Shown here: positions 1-7,245 of the stretch, piece by piece
How positions within the stretch are numbered: position 1 is the first letter of the stretch
Layout of the letters: each line of letters opens with the position of its first letter
Source of the DNA: Burkholderiaceae bacterium
Lineage (GTDB): Bacteria > Pseudomonadota > Gammaproteobacteria > Burkholderiales > Burkholderiaceae_C
DNA: 15,356 nt
Direction of reading: 5' to 3'
Assembly: GCA_017999135.1 (NCBI GenBank)
Contig: JAGOBT010000021.1
Span: 1-15,356, forward strand
Translations under genes and position numbers: made by a program
Notes under the pieces: model-generated
What the model was told of the DNA's origin: nothing
The model's database searches: none
Seen by the model: the letters and a program-made list of their open reading frames with translations, nothing else

Positions 1-1298
1 GCCTTGACCATGAAGTTGGGCGCGTTGCCGATGTAGCTGTTGGCGCCCATGAACACCGAGCCGGCCGAGATCGCCGCCAGCGTGGTGGCCAGGGGGCCCA
101 TCAGCGTGGCCGGGTCGCCCCCGGCCAGGTTGAAGAACACCAGGTAGGTGGGCGCGTTGTCCAGGAAGGACGACAGCATGCCCGAGAACCAGAAGTAGGC
201 CCAGGGCAGCGGCTGGCCGTCGGGCCCGGTGACGGCACGTGCCACCGCGGCAAAGGCGCCCGCCTCGCCCGCCTTCAGCATGGCCAGCACCGGCAGCATG
301 GTGACGAAGATGCCGATGAACAGCTTGGCCACCTCCAGCATCGGGCCCCAGCCGAACTGGTTGTCGCGCCGCACGCCAGCTGGCGTGAGGCGCAATGACA
401 GCAGCGTGACACCGACGAGGGCGACGTCGCGCACCAGGTTCTGCAGTTCCAGCGGCGTGCCGGCCACGTCGAACACGATGCCGGGCTTCCAGGTGCCGCT
501 CATCAGCACCAGCAGCACCACCGCGCCCAGCAGCAGGACGTTGACGCCACCCTCGGCGCCGAAGGGCTTGGTGGTGTCGGGCGTCGGGTCGACCGGCAGC
601 ACGCCTTCACGGCGGTACCAGAAGCTGTCGAGCGCATAGAAGATCACCAGCAGCGCCACCAGCATGAACAGCGTTTCGGGCCACAGGTGCTGCGCCGTCC
701 AGAAGAAGCCCACGCCCTTCAGGAAGCCCAGGAACAGCGGCGGGTCGCCCAGCGGCGTGAGCGAGCCGCCGATGTTGCTGACGATGAAGATGAAGAACAC
801 GAACACATGCACCGTGTGCTTGCGGTTGTCGTTGGCGCGGATCAGCGGGCGGATCAGCAGCATCGACGCGCCGGTGGTGCCCATCAGGCTGGCCAGCAGT
901 GCGCCGATGGCCAGCACGCCGGTGTTCAGCAGCGGGCTGCCATGCAGGTTGCCGCGGATGTAGATGCCACCCGACACGGTGAACAGCGCGGTCAGCAGGA
1001 TGATGAACGGCAGGTACTCGCCAACCAGGGTGTGCACCAGCGCCTGCCCTGCGGTGCCCGCCCCGAAGAACAGCGCGAACGGCACCAGCACGGCCAGCGA
1101 CCAGCCCGCCGCCACCTTGCCGAAGTGGTGGTGCCAGAAGTGGGGCACCAGCAGCGGCATCAGCGCGATCGACAGCAGCATGCCGGCGAACGGCAGGCCC
1201 CACCAGGCGGTGAGCGCCGCGCCATCGAAGCTGGCCGCACGGGCCGCACCGGTTGCGGCACACAGGCCGAGCAGGACCAACAGTCGGCCAGCGCGCAT
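1..1298 (-). CDS. Sodium:proton antiporter-like protein of the ion transporter (IT) superfamily, 3' end cut by window
   Basis: Reading leftward from an ATG at 1298 gives an open frame of about 432 residues that runs off the window edge. A GGAG ribosome binding site lies 6 nt before the start. The protein is almost entirely hydrophobic segments. It has two signature loops typical of NhaD/ArsB/CitMHS-type carriers: SNIGGSLTPLGDPPLF (from about residue 174) and, near the cut end, GANSYIGNAPNF, preceded by SFLDNAPTY. These match the family annotated as sodium:proton antiporter in Burkholderiales, an inner-membrane exchanger of Na+ and H+. The substrate is inferred from family only. The N-terminus (LLVLLGLCAATGAARA, cleavage perhaps after Ala21) resembles a signal peptide, which is unusual for an inner-membrane carrier. 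It may simply be the first membrane segment. The gene follows the thioesterase gene by 80 bp in the same direction. The missing C-terminus is probably short. Confidence 0.82.
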   Translation of the reverse strand, partial: MRAGRLLVLLGLCAATGAARAASFDGAALTAWWGLPFAGMLLSIALMPLLVPHFWHHHFGKVAAGWSLAVLVPFALFFGAGTAGQALVHTLVGEYLPFIILLTALFTVSGGIYIRGNLHGSPLLNTGVLAIGALLASLMGTTGASMLLIRPLIRANDNRKHTVHVFVFFIFIVSNIGGSLTPLGDPPLFLGFLKGVGFFWTAQHLWPETLFMLVALLVIFYALDSFWYRREGVLPVDPTPDTTKPFGAEGGVNVLLLGAVVLLVLMSGTWKPGIVFDVAGTPLELQNLVRDVALVGVTLLSLRLTPAGVRRDNQFGWGPMLEVAKLFIGIFVTMLPVLAMLKAGEAGAFAAVARAVTGPDGQPLPWAYFWFSGMLSSFLDNAPTYLVFFNLAGGDPATLMGPLATTLAAISAGSVFMGANSYIGNAPNFMVK

Positions 1299-1346
1299 GG
1301 GGTCTCCAGTTCTTGTTGTGGGGGGCCAGGAAGCCGCTCGATTCTA

Positions 1347-1371
1347 GGGACGGCCGCCAGGCGACCGTCCC
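1347..1371. other. Strong GC hairpin between thioesterase and antiporter genes
   Basis: A 7-bp perfect stem (GGGACGG/CCGTCCC) continues past one C/A mismatch into CGC-CAG-GCG, giving a 25-nt hairpin. It begins 8 nt after the thioesterase stop codon on the minus strand. No T-run follows it on that strand; instead the sequence TAGAATC follows, which resembles a -10 box about 40 nt upstream of the antiporter start. It could therefore be a weak terminator of the upstream pair, an mRNA-stabilising hairpin, or an operator over the antiporter promoter. The sequence does not decide between these. Confidence 0.45.
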
Positions 1372-1378
1372 GGGCCCA

Positions 1379-1828
1379 TCAGGCGGCCGCAGCCCGGCGC
1401 AATGGCGCCAGCGCGGCCAGCAGCGCGTCAGGCAGCGGCACCGGGCGGCGCGTCGCCCGGTCGACATACACATGCACGAAGTGGCCCATCGCCGCAGCGT
1501 GCGGCTCGCCGGGCGCGAACAGCGCCACCTCGTAGCGCACGCTGCTGCGGCCCACGTGGGCCACCCGCAGGCCGGCTTCCACGTCCTGCGGAAACGCCAG
1601 CGGCGCAAAGTAGTTGCAGTGGGTCTCGACCACCAGGCCGATCACCGCGCCGCCGTGGATGTCCAGCGCGCCGGCGCCGATCAGGTAGCGGTTGACCACC
1701 GTGTCGAAGAAGCTGTAGTACTGGACGTTGTTGACGTGGCCGTAGATGTCGTTGTCGCCCCAGCGGGTGGTGATGGGGGAGCAGTGGGCGTAGTGGTCGC
1801 GGGTGTCGGGCAGGGGCTTGGCGGTCAT
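1379..1828 (-). CDS. Acyl-CoA thioesterase, hotdog fold (4HBT / YbgC-FadM type)
   Basis: A 149-residue protein with the hotdog-thioesterase signature [17 protein letters not shown] at about residues 22-38, where the first Asp region and the GHVNN turn form the active site in this family. The length and the following pattern ([12 protein letters not shown], then an [11 protein letters not shown] strand) fit single-domain cytosolic acyl-CoA thioesterases. Family members hydrolyse acyl-CoA to free acid and CoA; the chain-length preference cannot be read here. The start ATG overlaps the stop of the upstream deacetylase gene by 4 bp (ATGA), so the two are very likely translationally coupled. Nothing looks truncated or foreign. 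An alternative functional label is 4-hydroxybenzoyl-CoA thioesterase-like, since the same fold serves both roles. Confidence 0.88.
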   Translation of the reverse strand: MTAKPLPDTRDHYAHCSPITTRWGDNDIYGHVNNVQYYSFFDTVVNRYLIGAGALDIHGGAVIGLVVETHCNYFAPLAFPQDVEAGLRVAHVGRSSVRYEVALFAPGEPHAAAMGHFVHVYVDRATRRPVPLPDALLAALAPLRRAAAA

Positions 1829-2811
1829 GCGGGGGATTGTTCCTGCCGGTGGCCGGGTTGGCTGTCACGCCGCTGCCAGGACAACCAGGCGTCATGCGCC
1901 AGCTGCACCGTGCGCAGCTGCACCGCCACCGTGGTGCGGATGTCGTGCCCATAGCCGCCGGCCATGGTGACGGCCACCGGCACCCGGTGGCGGCCCAGCC
2001 AGTCCAACACCCGGCGGTCACGCTCGGCCAGGCCGGCGTCGGTGAGCTTCAGCCGGCCCAGGCGGTCGCCCTCGTGCGGGTCGGCACCGGCCAGGTAGAA
2101 GGCCAGGCCGGGCGGGCCGCCGCTGTCCAGCTGCCGCTGCCAGGCCTGCGCCAGCGCGGCATCCAGCGCGGCCAGGTAGGGCGCGTCGGTGCAGCCGTCG
2201 GGCAGGTCGACGTCCAGGTCGCCGAGCTCCTTGCGGAACGGGAAATTCTTGGCGCCGTGCAGCGACAGCGTGAAGACCGACGGGTCGTCACGCAGGATGG
2301 CGGCCGTGCCGTTGCCCTGGTGCACGTCCAGGTCGATCACCCACACCCGCAGGCCCCGGCGATGGTGGCGGAACACCTCGGCCTGCATCAGCCGCGCGGC
2401 CACCACCACGTCGTTGAACACGCAGTAGCCCGACCCCTTGTCGGCATACGCATGGTGGGTGCCGCCGGCCAGATGCAGGGCCACCCCGCCGCCAGGCACC
2501 GCCAATGCCGCCCGCGCCGCGGCGATGGTGGCGCCCACCGACCGCAGGCTGCGCGCCACCATGCGCTCGCTCCAGGGAAAGCCGATCTCGCGCTGCGCGG
2601 CGGCGCTCAGCGTGCCCTGCAGCACCGCGCCGATGTAGTCGGGCGTGTGGGCCAGCGCCAGTTCACCCTCGGTGGCGGGCGGCGCCTCGGTCACCGCCAG
2701 CTGCGGGCACTCGGCCTCGACCCGGTCACGCAGCAACTGGTACTTGGGCATCGGAAAGCGGTGGCCTGGCGGCAGGTCCATCGAGAACCGGGCGTTGCTG
2801 AAGACATGCAT
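1825..2811 (-). CDS. Histone deacetylase family zinc amidohydrolase
   Basis: A 328-residue member of the histone deacetylase/acetoin-utilisation (AcuC-like)/acetylpolyamine amidohydrolase superfamily. These enzymes remove acetyl groups from lysine or amines in the cytoplasm. Visible landmarks are GHRFPMPKY near the N-terminus, the catalytic pair His119-His120 in GGTHHAYAD, zinc ligands Asp162 and His164 in [11 protein letters not shown], the third zinc ligand Asp244 in [10 protein letters not shown], and the closing MAGGYG loop. All active-site residues are intact. I chose the ATG at 2811 because homologues begin just before the FSNARF-type strand. An in-frame ATG at 2850 would add 13 residues of low-complexity sequence, and neither start has a good ribosome binding site. 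The gene overlaps the thioesterase gene by 4 bp and is divergent from the phasin gene, sharing a palindrome-rich intergenic region with it. The natural substrate is unknown. Confidence 0.88.
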   Translation of the reverse strand: MHVFSNARFSMDLPPGHRFPMPKYQLLRDRVEAECPQLAVTEAPPATEGELALAHTPDYIGAVLQGTLSAAAQREIGFPWSERMVARSLRSVGATIAAARAALAVPGGGVALHLAGGTHHAYADKGSGYCVFNDVVVAARLMQAEVFRHHRRGLRVWVIDLDVHQGNGTAAILRDDPSVFTLSLHGAKNFPFRKELGDLDVDLPDGCTDAPYLAALDAALAQAWQRQLDSGGPPGLAFYLAGADPHEGDRLGRLKLTDAGLAERDRRVLDWLGRHRVPVAVTMAGGYGHDIRTTVAVQLRTVQLAHDAWLSWQRRDSQPGHRQEQSPA

Positions 2812-2858
2812 CGCCCGATTCTGCCCAGCGGCCGGATTCTGGGCAGGCATCCCTAGTT

Positions 2859-2932
2859 TGCTGCAGCGCAACAAAAACCGCTTGCAATCCCTGTTGTGGT
2901 GCCTATACTTCGAGTCATGTTGCAGTGCAGCA
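2859..2932. promoter_or_regulatory. Pair of inverted 15-bp sites flanking the phasin promoter, probable PHA-regulator (PhaR-like) operators
   Basis: The site at 2859-2873 reads TGCTGCAGCGCAACA. The site at 2918-2932, read on the other strand, is TGCTGCACTGCAACA. They match at 13 of 15 positions, point toward each other and are 59 bp apart centre to centre. The -35/-10 promoter of the phasin gene lies between them and the right copy covers the expected transcription start. TGC/GCA-rich elements are known binding sites of the PHA granule-responsive repressor PhaR, which controls phasin genes. Assignment to PhaR is inference; the repeat itself is plain in the sequence. The left copy lies just upstream of the divergent deacetylase gene. 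Confidence 0.6.
2882..2909 (+). promoter_or_regulatory. Sigma-70-type promoter of the phasin gene
   Basis: A TTGCAA -35 box at 2882-2887 and a TATACT -10 box at 2904-2909 are separated by 16 bp. This would start transcription near 2916 and give a leader of about 90 nt before the phasin ATG. It is an unusually good match for a GC-rich genome, in keeping with the high expression expected of a major granule protein. Confidence 0.65.
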
Positions 2933-3005
2933 TGCCAAGCGAAGGCGCTGGCACCCACCGCATACCCGATCTGTCCCCTGTCTCTGTCAACCTCTGGAGC
3001 CCACC

Positions 3006-3566
3006 ATGAACTTCATGACCGCCGACCAATTCGCCGCCGCCAACAAGGCCAACCTCGAAACCCTGTTCGGCCTGACCCACAAGGCCTTCGAAGGCGTCGA
3101 GAAGCTGGTCGAACTGAACCTGCAAGTGGCCAAGGCCACGCTGGCCGAGAGCGCCGAGAACGCCAAGGCCGTGATGTCGGTGAAGGACGCGCAGGAACTG
3201 CTGGCCCTGCAAGCCAGCCTGCTGCAGCCGTCGGCCGAGAAGGCCGCTGCCTACAGCCGCCACCTGTACGACATCGCCACCAGCACCACCGGCGAGTTCA
3301 CCAAGACCGCCGAAGCCCAGATGAGCGAGCTGCAGAAGAGCTTCGCCAGCCTGGTGGACAGCTCGCTGAAGAACGCCCCGGCCGGCAGCGAGCAGGCCGT
3401 GACCCTGGTGCGCTCGGCCATGACCGCCGCCAACAACGCCTACGAAAGCGTGCACAAGGCTGCCAAGCAGGCTGCCGACATTGCTGAAGCCAACTTCACC
3501 GCCGTGACCAACACGGCCGTGAAGGCGAGCCAGGCCGCCGCCAAGTCGGCCAAGCGCGCCGCTTGA
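3006..3566 (+). CDS. phaP: Phasin family protein (PHA granule-associated)
   Basis: A 186-residue, alanine- and lysine-rich, mostly helical protein starting [23 protein letters not shown] in general pattern, which is the typical opening of beta-proteobacterial phasins (Phasin_2 family). These small amphipathic proteins coat polyhydroxyalkanoate granules in the cytoplasm and control granule size and number. The body shows heptad-like helices ([15 protein letters not shown], then [13 protein letters not shown]) and an Ala/Lys-rich tail ending AAKSAKRAA. There is no signal peptide or membrane segment. The start at 3006 is supported by GGAG 6 nt upstream; an upstream in-frame ATG at 2925 lies at the predicted transcription start and is not used. 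The gene stands alone, with its own strong promoter, flanking operator-like repeats and a hairpin-rich 3' end. The symbol follows the family; which phaP paralogue this is cannot be told. Confidence 0.92.
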   Translation: MNFMTADQFAAANKANLETLFGLTHKAFEGVEKLVELNLQVAKATLAESAENAKAVMSVKDAQELLALQASLLQPSAEKAAAYSRHLYDIATSTTGEFTKTAEAQMSELQKSFASLVDSSLKNAPAGSEQAVTLVRSAMTAANNAYESVHKAAKQAADIAEANFTAVTNTAVKASQAAAKSAKRAA

Positions 3567-3577
3567 TCGAACATCCG

Positions 3578-3643
3578 GCGCTGCCCCGGCAGCGCTGACG
3601 AGGATTGTCTCCTCGGTACCCCCGAAGACGGCTTCCGGGTACC
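3578..3643 (+). other. Three consecutive stem-loops in the phasin mRNA 3' region
   Basis: Directly after the phasin stop codon come three adjacent hairpins. The first is 3578-3595 (GCGCTGCC/GGCAGCGC). The second is 3600-3614 (GAGGA/TCCTC). The third is 3615-3643 (GGTACCC/GGGTACC, with an inner GAAG/CTTC stem). A fourth, the terminator, follows immediately. None of these three has a T-run. Such structures commonly protect an abundant mRNA from 3' exonucleases; that role is inferred here. Confidence 0.55.
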
Positions 3644-3647
3644 CTTT

Positions 3648-3677
3648 GGCCCAGCGGTTCTGCCGCTGGGCCTTTTT
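3648..3677 (+). terminator. Intrinsic terminator of the phasin gene
   Basis: A perfect 10-bp GC-rich stem (GGCCCAGCGG/CCGCTGGGCC) with a 5-nt loop is followed at once by TTTTT. It ends 14 nt before the stop codon of the convergent patatin gene. In the opposite direction the stem is followed by AAAGGG, so it acts only on plus-strand transcripts. Confidence 0.9.
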
Positions 3678-3691
3678 CATGCGGGGTGCCT

Positions 3692-4603
3692 TTAGTGGCT
3701 GGCGGCTGCCAGGCGCTGCCGCAATGCAGGCAGCGCCGCGGTGGCGGCGTCCCGCCCGGCGTTGATGGCGCGCTGGCGGGCCGAAAAGTCGGCGCCGGAC
3801 ATGCCGGCCAGTCGGGGCCGCAGCACCACGTCGGCATCCTTCAGCTCGAACTGGTTGATGCTGCGCCCCATGATGGCGAAGGTCTGCAGCAGCAGCTTGA
3901 ACGGGTCGCCCGTGGCGTTGCCATCCGGCGGGCTGGAGATGTCGACCGCGATCACCAGGTCCGCGCCCATCTGGCGCGCAAACCGCACCGGCACCGGAGA
4001 CACCAGGCCGCCGTCCACGTATTCACGCGTGCCGATCTTCACCGGCTGGAAGATGGCCGGCACCGCGCTGGACGCGCGCACCGCCGCGCCCACGTCGCCG
4101 CGCCGGAACAGCACCGCCTGGCCGTTGTCCAGATCGGTGGCCACGATGCCCAGCGGCAGCGGCAGTTGCTCGATCAGCTTGCCGCCGGTCTGCTCACGCA
4201 CATAGCGCGCCAGCGCTTCGCCGCGGATCAGGCCACGCCCGGGGAAAGCCCAGTCGGTGATGGCCGACTCGTCCATCGCCAGCGCCACCCGCGCCAGCAT
4301 GGCGCCGTTGCGGCCGGCGGCATACAGCGCCGCCACCAGGCTGCCGGCCGATGTGCCCGCCACCAGGTCGATCGGGATGCCGGCTTCTTCCAGCACCTGG
4401 ATCACGCCGATGTGGGCAAAGCCCCGCGCCGCGCCGCCACCCAGCGCCAGCCCGACGCGCGGCGGGCGCAGCACCGGCGGCTGCGGCGGCGGGGGTGCCG
4501 GCGGCGCGGCGGGCGGCGGTGCCTGCGGCGTGGTCTGGCAACCCGCCACGCCCGCCAGGGCAGCCAGGGCCAGCAGATGGCGGTGGGCGGCGCGGCGGTT
4601 CAT
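3692..4603 (-). CDS. Patatin-like phospholipase, predicted lipoprotein
   Basis: A 303-residue patatin-domain hydrolase. The N-terminus is a lipoprotein signal with lipobox VAGC (lipidated Cys22), followed by a proline-rich linker at about 26-48. The catalytic domain has the oxyanion-hole GGGAARG at 55-61, the nucleophile Ser85 in GTSAG, and the catalytic Asp197 in DGG, so the Ser-Asp dyad is intact. Patatin enzymes cleave acyl esters of phospholipids or lipids. The lipobox predicts anchoring to a membrane facing the periplasm, similar to the RssA/NTE-type bacterial family. Translation starts at 4603 with only a weak GGCGGG ribosome binding site. The gene converges on the phasin gene and diverges from the sulfur operon, so nothing ties it functionally to either. 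The substrate is not predictable. Confidence 0.9.
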   Translation of the reverse strand: MNRRAAHRHLLALAALAGVAGCQTTPQAPPPAAPPAPPPPQPPVLRPPRVGLALGGGAARGFAHIGVIQVLEEAGIPIDLVAGTSAGSLVAALYAAGRNGAMLARVALAMDESAITDWAFPGRGLIRGEALARYVREQTGGKLIEQLPLPLGIVATDLDNGQAVLFRRGDVGAAVRASSAVPAIFQPVKIGTREYVDGGLVSPVPVRFARQMGADLVIAVDISSPPDGNATGDPFKLLLQTFAIMGRSINQFELKDADVVLRPRLAGMSGADFSARQRAINAGRDAATAALPALRQRLAAASH

Positions 4604-4641
4604 CCCGCCATTCTAGAAAGCCAGGCCAGGCCGATCAGTTC

Positions 4642-4694
4642 TTTATGTCGGTTGGATATAAACATTCAACGAATCAATCGTTGTAGAAGATAAG
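4642..4694. promoter_or_regulatory. AT-rich divergent promoter region with inverted repeat, possible CysB-type operator
   Basis: This is the most AT-rich stretch of the window and lies between the divergent patatin and sulfur-operon genes. It holds a perfect inverted repeat CAACGA-N5-TCGTTG at 4667-4683. A rightward promoter can be drawn with TTCAAC (4665-4670) and GATAAG (4689-4694, 18-bp spacer). A leftward one can be drawn with TTGAAT (complement of 4664-4669) and CATAAA (complement of 4642-4647, 16-bp spacer). The palindrome would sit over the rightward spacer and the leftward -35. LysR-type regulators such as CysB govern cys operons and bind sites of this sort. That assignment is inference and the promoter boxes are imperfect. 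Confidence 0.45.
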
Positions 4695-4735
4695 ACGCCC
4701 CTCTACAGTCGCGGCCTTCGCTGCGGCATGTTGCC

Positions 4736-5530
4736 ATGCAGCAATTTCTGTCGGGCAAGCGCATGGATTGGTTGGCAGTGGTCAGTGGATTCGGCATCGG
4801 CGCCATCGTCGGCATGACCGGCGTGGGGGGCGGATCGCTGATGACGCCGCTGCTGATCAGCGTGTTCAAGCTGAACCCGGCCGTGGCCATCGGCACCGAC
4901 CTGTGGTTTGCCGCCATCACCAAGAGCGGCGGCGCCTGGGCGCACCACCGCCACGGGCATGTGGACTACCGCATCACCGGCCTGTTGCTGGCCGGCAGCA
5001 TCCCGGCGGCGCTGGCCACCATCGGGCTGATGCACTTCACCGGCGTGACCAAGGGCTGGGCCCATGCACTGACCTTCTCGCTGGGCATCGCCCTGCTGGT
5101 GACGGCGGTGGTGGTGGCCTACCGGCAGGCCTGGCAGGCGCTGGGCCTGCGGCTCGAGCGCTGGCTGCCGGAACGCCGCAAGGCCGTGTTCACCGTGACG
5201 GCTGGCGTGCTGCTGGGCGTGCTGGTCAGCCTCAGCAGCATTGGCGCCGGCGCGCTGGGCGCCACCCTGATCCTGCTGCTGTACCCTCGCCTGCCCGCGC
5301 ACCGGCTGGTGGGCACCGACATCGCGCACGCGGTGCCGCTCACCCTGGTGGCTGGCGTCGGCCATGCCACGCTGGGCCATGTGGAATGGGGCCTGCTGGC
5401 CGCCCTGCTGGTGGGCAGCCTGCCCGGCATCTGGCTGGGCGCACAGCTCACCAAGTCGATGCCCGAGCGGCTGGTGCGCGGCCTGCTCTGCGCATCGCTG
5501 GTGACCGCCGGCCTCAAAGTGATCCATTGA
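4736..5530 (+). CDS. TSUP-family (TauE/SafE) permease, probable sulfur-oxyanion carrier
   Basis: A 264-residue membrane protein with the family opening loop GMTGVGGGSLMTPLL at about 25-40, the GTDLWFAAITKSGG motif soon after, and a second half repeat around SSIGAGALGATLILLLYPRLP and VGTDIAHA. These are the duplicated halves of the TauE/SafE (TSUP, PF01925) family, inner-membrane carriers for sulfite, sulfonates or related anions. As first gene of an assimilatory sulfate-reduction operon it probably imports sulfate or thiosulfate, or relieves sulfite excess. Direction and substrate cannot be told from sequence. An in-frame ATG at 4763 gives MDWLAVVSG, which matches where many homologues begin. 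Neither start has a convincing ribosome binding site, so the N-terminus is uncertain by nine residues. The stop lies 12 nt before cysI. Confidence 0.87.
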   Translation: MQQFLSGKRMDWLAVVSGFGIGAIVGMTGVGGGSLMTPLLISVFKLNPAVAIGTDLWFAAITKSGGAWAHHRHGHVDYRITGLLLAGSIPAALATIGLMHFTGVTKGWAHALTFSLGIALLVTAVVVAYRQAWQALGLRLERWLPERRKAVFTVTAGVLLGVLVSLSSIGAGALGATLILLLYPRLPAHRLVGTDIAHAVPLTLVAGVGHATLGHVEWGLLAALLVGSLPGIWLGAQLTKSMPERLVRGLLCASLVTAGLKVIH

Positions 5531-5542
5531 CCCTCTTCGACG

Positions 5543-7231
5543 ATGTACGCCTACACCGATTTCGACCGCCAGTTCGTGCACGCCCGTGCCGCGCAATTCC
5601 GTGACCAGCTGCAGCGCCACCTGGCTGGCGAACTGCCCGACGACGACTTCAAGGCCCTGCGCCTGCAGAACGGCTGGTATGTGCAGCGCCATGCGCCGAT
5701 GCTGCGCGTGGCCGTGCCCTACGGCGCGCTGAGCGCGAAGCAGCTGCACACCCTGGCCGACATCGCCCGGGTGCATGACCGCGGCTACGGCCACTTCACC
5801 ACCCGCCAGAACCTGCAATACAACTGGATTCCGCTGACCCAGGCCGCCGACGTGATGGACAAGCTGGCCGCGGTGGACATGCACGGCATCCAGACCAGCG
5901 GCAACTGCATCCGCAACATCACCAGCGACGCCCTGGCTGGCGTGGCCGCCGACGAGATCGTCGACCCGCGGCCCTACTGCGAGGTGATGCGCCAGTGGAG
6001 CACGCTGCACCCCGAGTTCGCCTTCCTGCCGCGCAAGTTCAAGATCGCCGTCAGCGGCGCCGCCGAAGACCGTGCCGCCATCGGCTGGCACGACGTGGGC
6101 CTGCAGCTGAAGAAGAACGCCGCCGGCGACATCGGCTTCCAGGTGCTGGTGGGTGGCGGCATGGGCCGCACGCCGATCATCGGCACCGAGATCCGCAGCT
6201 TCCTGCCCTGGGACCAGATCCTGTGCTACCTGGAAGCCATCGTCCGCGTCTACAACCGCTACGGCCGGCGTGACAACGCCTACAAGGCGCGCATCAAGAT
6301 CCTGGTCAAGGCAGAGGGCCAGAAGTACTTCGACGCGGTCGAGGCCGAATTCGCCCGCATCCTGGCCGAGGACGTGGGCGCCGGCCTGCAGCTGATCCCG
6401 CAGGCCGAGTTCGACCGCATCGCCGCCAGCTTTGCCCGCCCGGCTGGCGTGGTGCCCGCGGCCGACCTGCCGACACCGGCCGATGCGCCCCTGCCCTACC
6501 AGCGCTGGCTGCAGCGCAACGTGCATGCCCACCAGGTGCCGGGCTACAAGGCAGTGACGCTGTCGCTGAAACGCGCCGGCCTGCCGCCGGGGGATGCCAC
6601 GGCCGACCAGATGGATGCGGCCGCGGCGCTGTCCGCGCACTACAGCCAGGGTGAACTGCGTGTCAGCCACGACCAGAACCTGGTGCTGCCCTGGGTGCGC
6701 CAGGCCGATCTGCCGGCGCTGTTCAAGGCCGCCCGCGCCGCCGGCTTCGCCACGCCCAACATCGGCCTGATCACCGACATGATCAACTGCCCGGGCGGTG
6801 ATTTCTGCGCCCTGGCCAATGCGCGCAGCATCCCGGTGGCTGCGGCCATCACCGAGCGCTTTGCCGACCTGGACGAGGTCTACGACATCGGCGACATCGA
6901 CCTGCACATCAGCGGCTGCATCAACAGCTGCGGCCACCACCACAGCGGCCACATCGGCATCCTGGGCGTCGACAAGGACGGCAGCGAGTGGTACCAGGTC
7001 TCGCTGGGCGGCAGTGACGGCAGCACCATCAGCGGCGCCGCCATGGCCGGCAAGGTGATCGGCCCGTCGTTCGCGGCCGAAGAAGTGCCCGATGTCATCG
7101 AGACGGTGATCGACACCTTCCGCGCGCAGCGCCAAGCCGGCGAGCGCTTCATCGACACCGTGCGTCGCATCGGCCTGCCGCCCTTCAAGGCCGCCGCCGA
7201 CGCGCAACGCCACCTGACCGCGGCCCACTGA
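5543..7231 (+). CDS. cysI: Sulfite reductase hemoprotein (nitrite/sulfite reductase family)
   Basis: A 562-residue siroheme/4Fe-4S reductase that converts sulfite to sulfide in the cytoplasm with six electrons. The cluster ligands are Cys416 and Cys422 (CPGGDFC) and Cys459 and Cys463 (CINSC); the last also bridges to siroheme. N-terminal substrate and siroheme-binding stretches include GYGHFTTRQNLQYNW and QTSGNCIRNITSD. Two ferredoxin-like half domains are present, as usual. The start MYAYTDFDRQF matches betaproteobacterial homologues, although no clear ribosome binding site precedes it. Nitrite reductase is the alternative for this fold; the neighbours (APS reductase, ATP sulfurylase, CobA) make sulfite the substrate. 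No flavoprotein subunit (CysJ) lies nearby, so the electron donor is probably a ferredoxin, and one is encoded 4.7 kb downstream. Confidence 0.95.
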   Translation: MYAYTDFDRQFVHARAAQFRDQLQRHLAGELPDDDFKALRLQNGWYVQRHAPMLRVAVPYGALSAKQLHTLADIARVHDRGYGHFTTRQNLQYNWIPLTQAADVMDKLAAVDMHGIQTSGNCIRNITSDALAGVAADEIVDPRPYCEVMRQWSTLHPEFAFLPRKFKIAVSGAAEDRAAIGWHDVGLQLKKNAAGDIGFQVLVGGGMGRTPIIGTEIRSFLPWDQILCYLEAIVRVYNRYGRRDNAYKARIKILVKAEGQKYFDAVEAEFARILAEDVGAGLQLIPQAEFDRIAASFARPAGVVPAADLPTPADAPLPYQRWLQRNVHAHQVPGYKAVTLSLKRAGLPPGDATADQMDAAAALSAHYSQGELRVSHDQNLVLPWVRQADLPALFKAARAAGFATPNIGLITDMINCPGGDFCALANARSIPVAAAITERFADLDEVYDIGDIDLHISGCINSCGHHHSGHIGILGVDKDGSEWYQVSLGGSDGSTISGAAMAGKVIGPSFAAEEVPDVIETVIDTFRAQRQAGERFIDTVRRIGLPPFKAAADAQRHLTAAH

Positions 7232-7245
7232 CCCGCGAGGCTCCC

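Noticed and set aside
607..1608. A 333-codon minus-strand frame over the antiporter and thioesterase region
   Set aside because: It is Arg/Ala/Pro-rich and out of phase with the antiporter, whose own frame gives membrane segments and family loops.
2811..2958. Longer deacetylase starts at 2850 or 2958
   Set aside because: The added residues are not family-like; the 2958 start would lie across the phasin promoter, and the AGGG before 2850 directly abuts the ATG, too close to serve as a ribosome binding site.
4703..7228. An 841-codon open frame on the minus strand opposite the TSUP and cysI genes
   Set aside because: Its product is a His/Gln/Val/Gly-rich string with no recognisable domain, typical of the antisense frame of GC-rich coding DNA, and both plus-strand genes beneath it have clear catalytic motifs.
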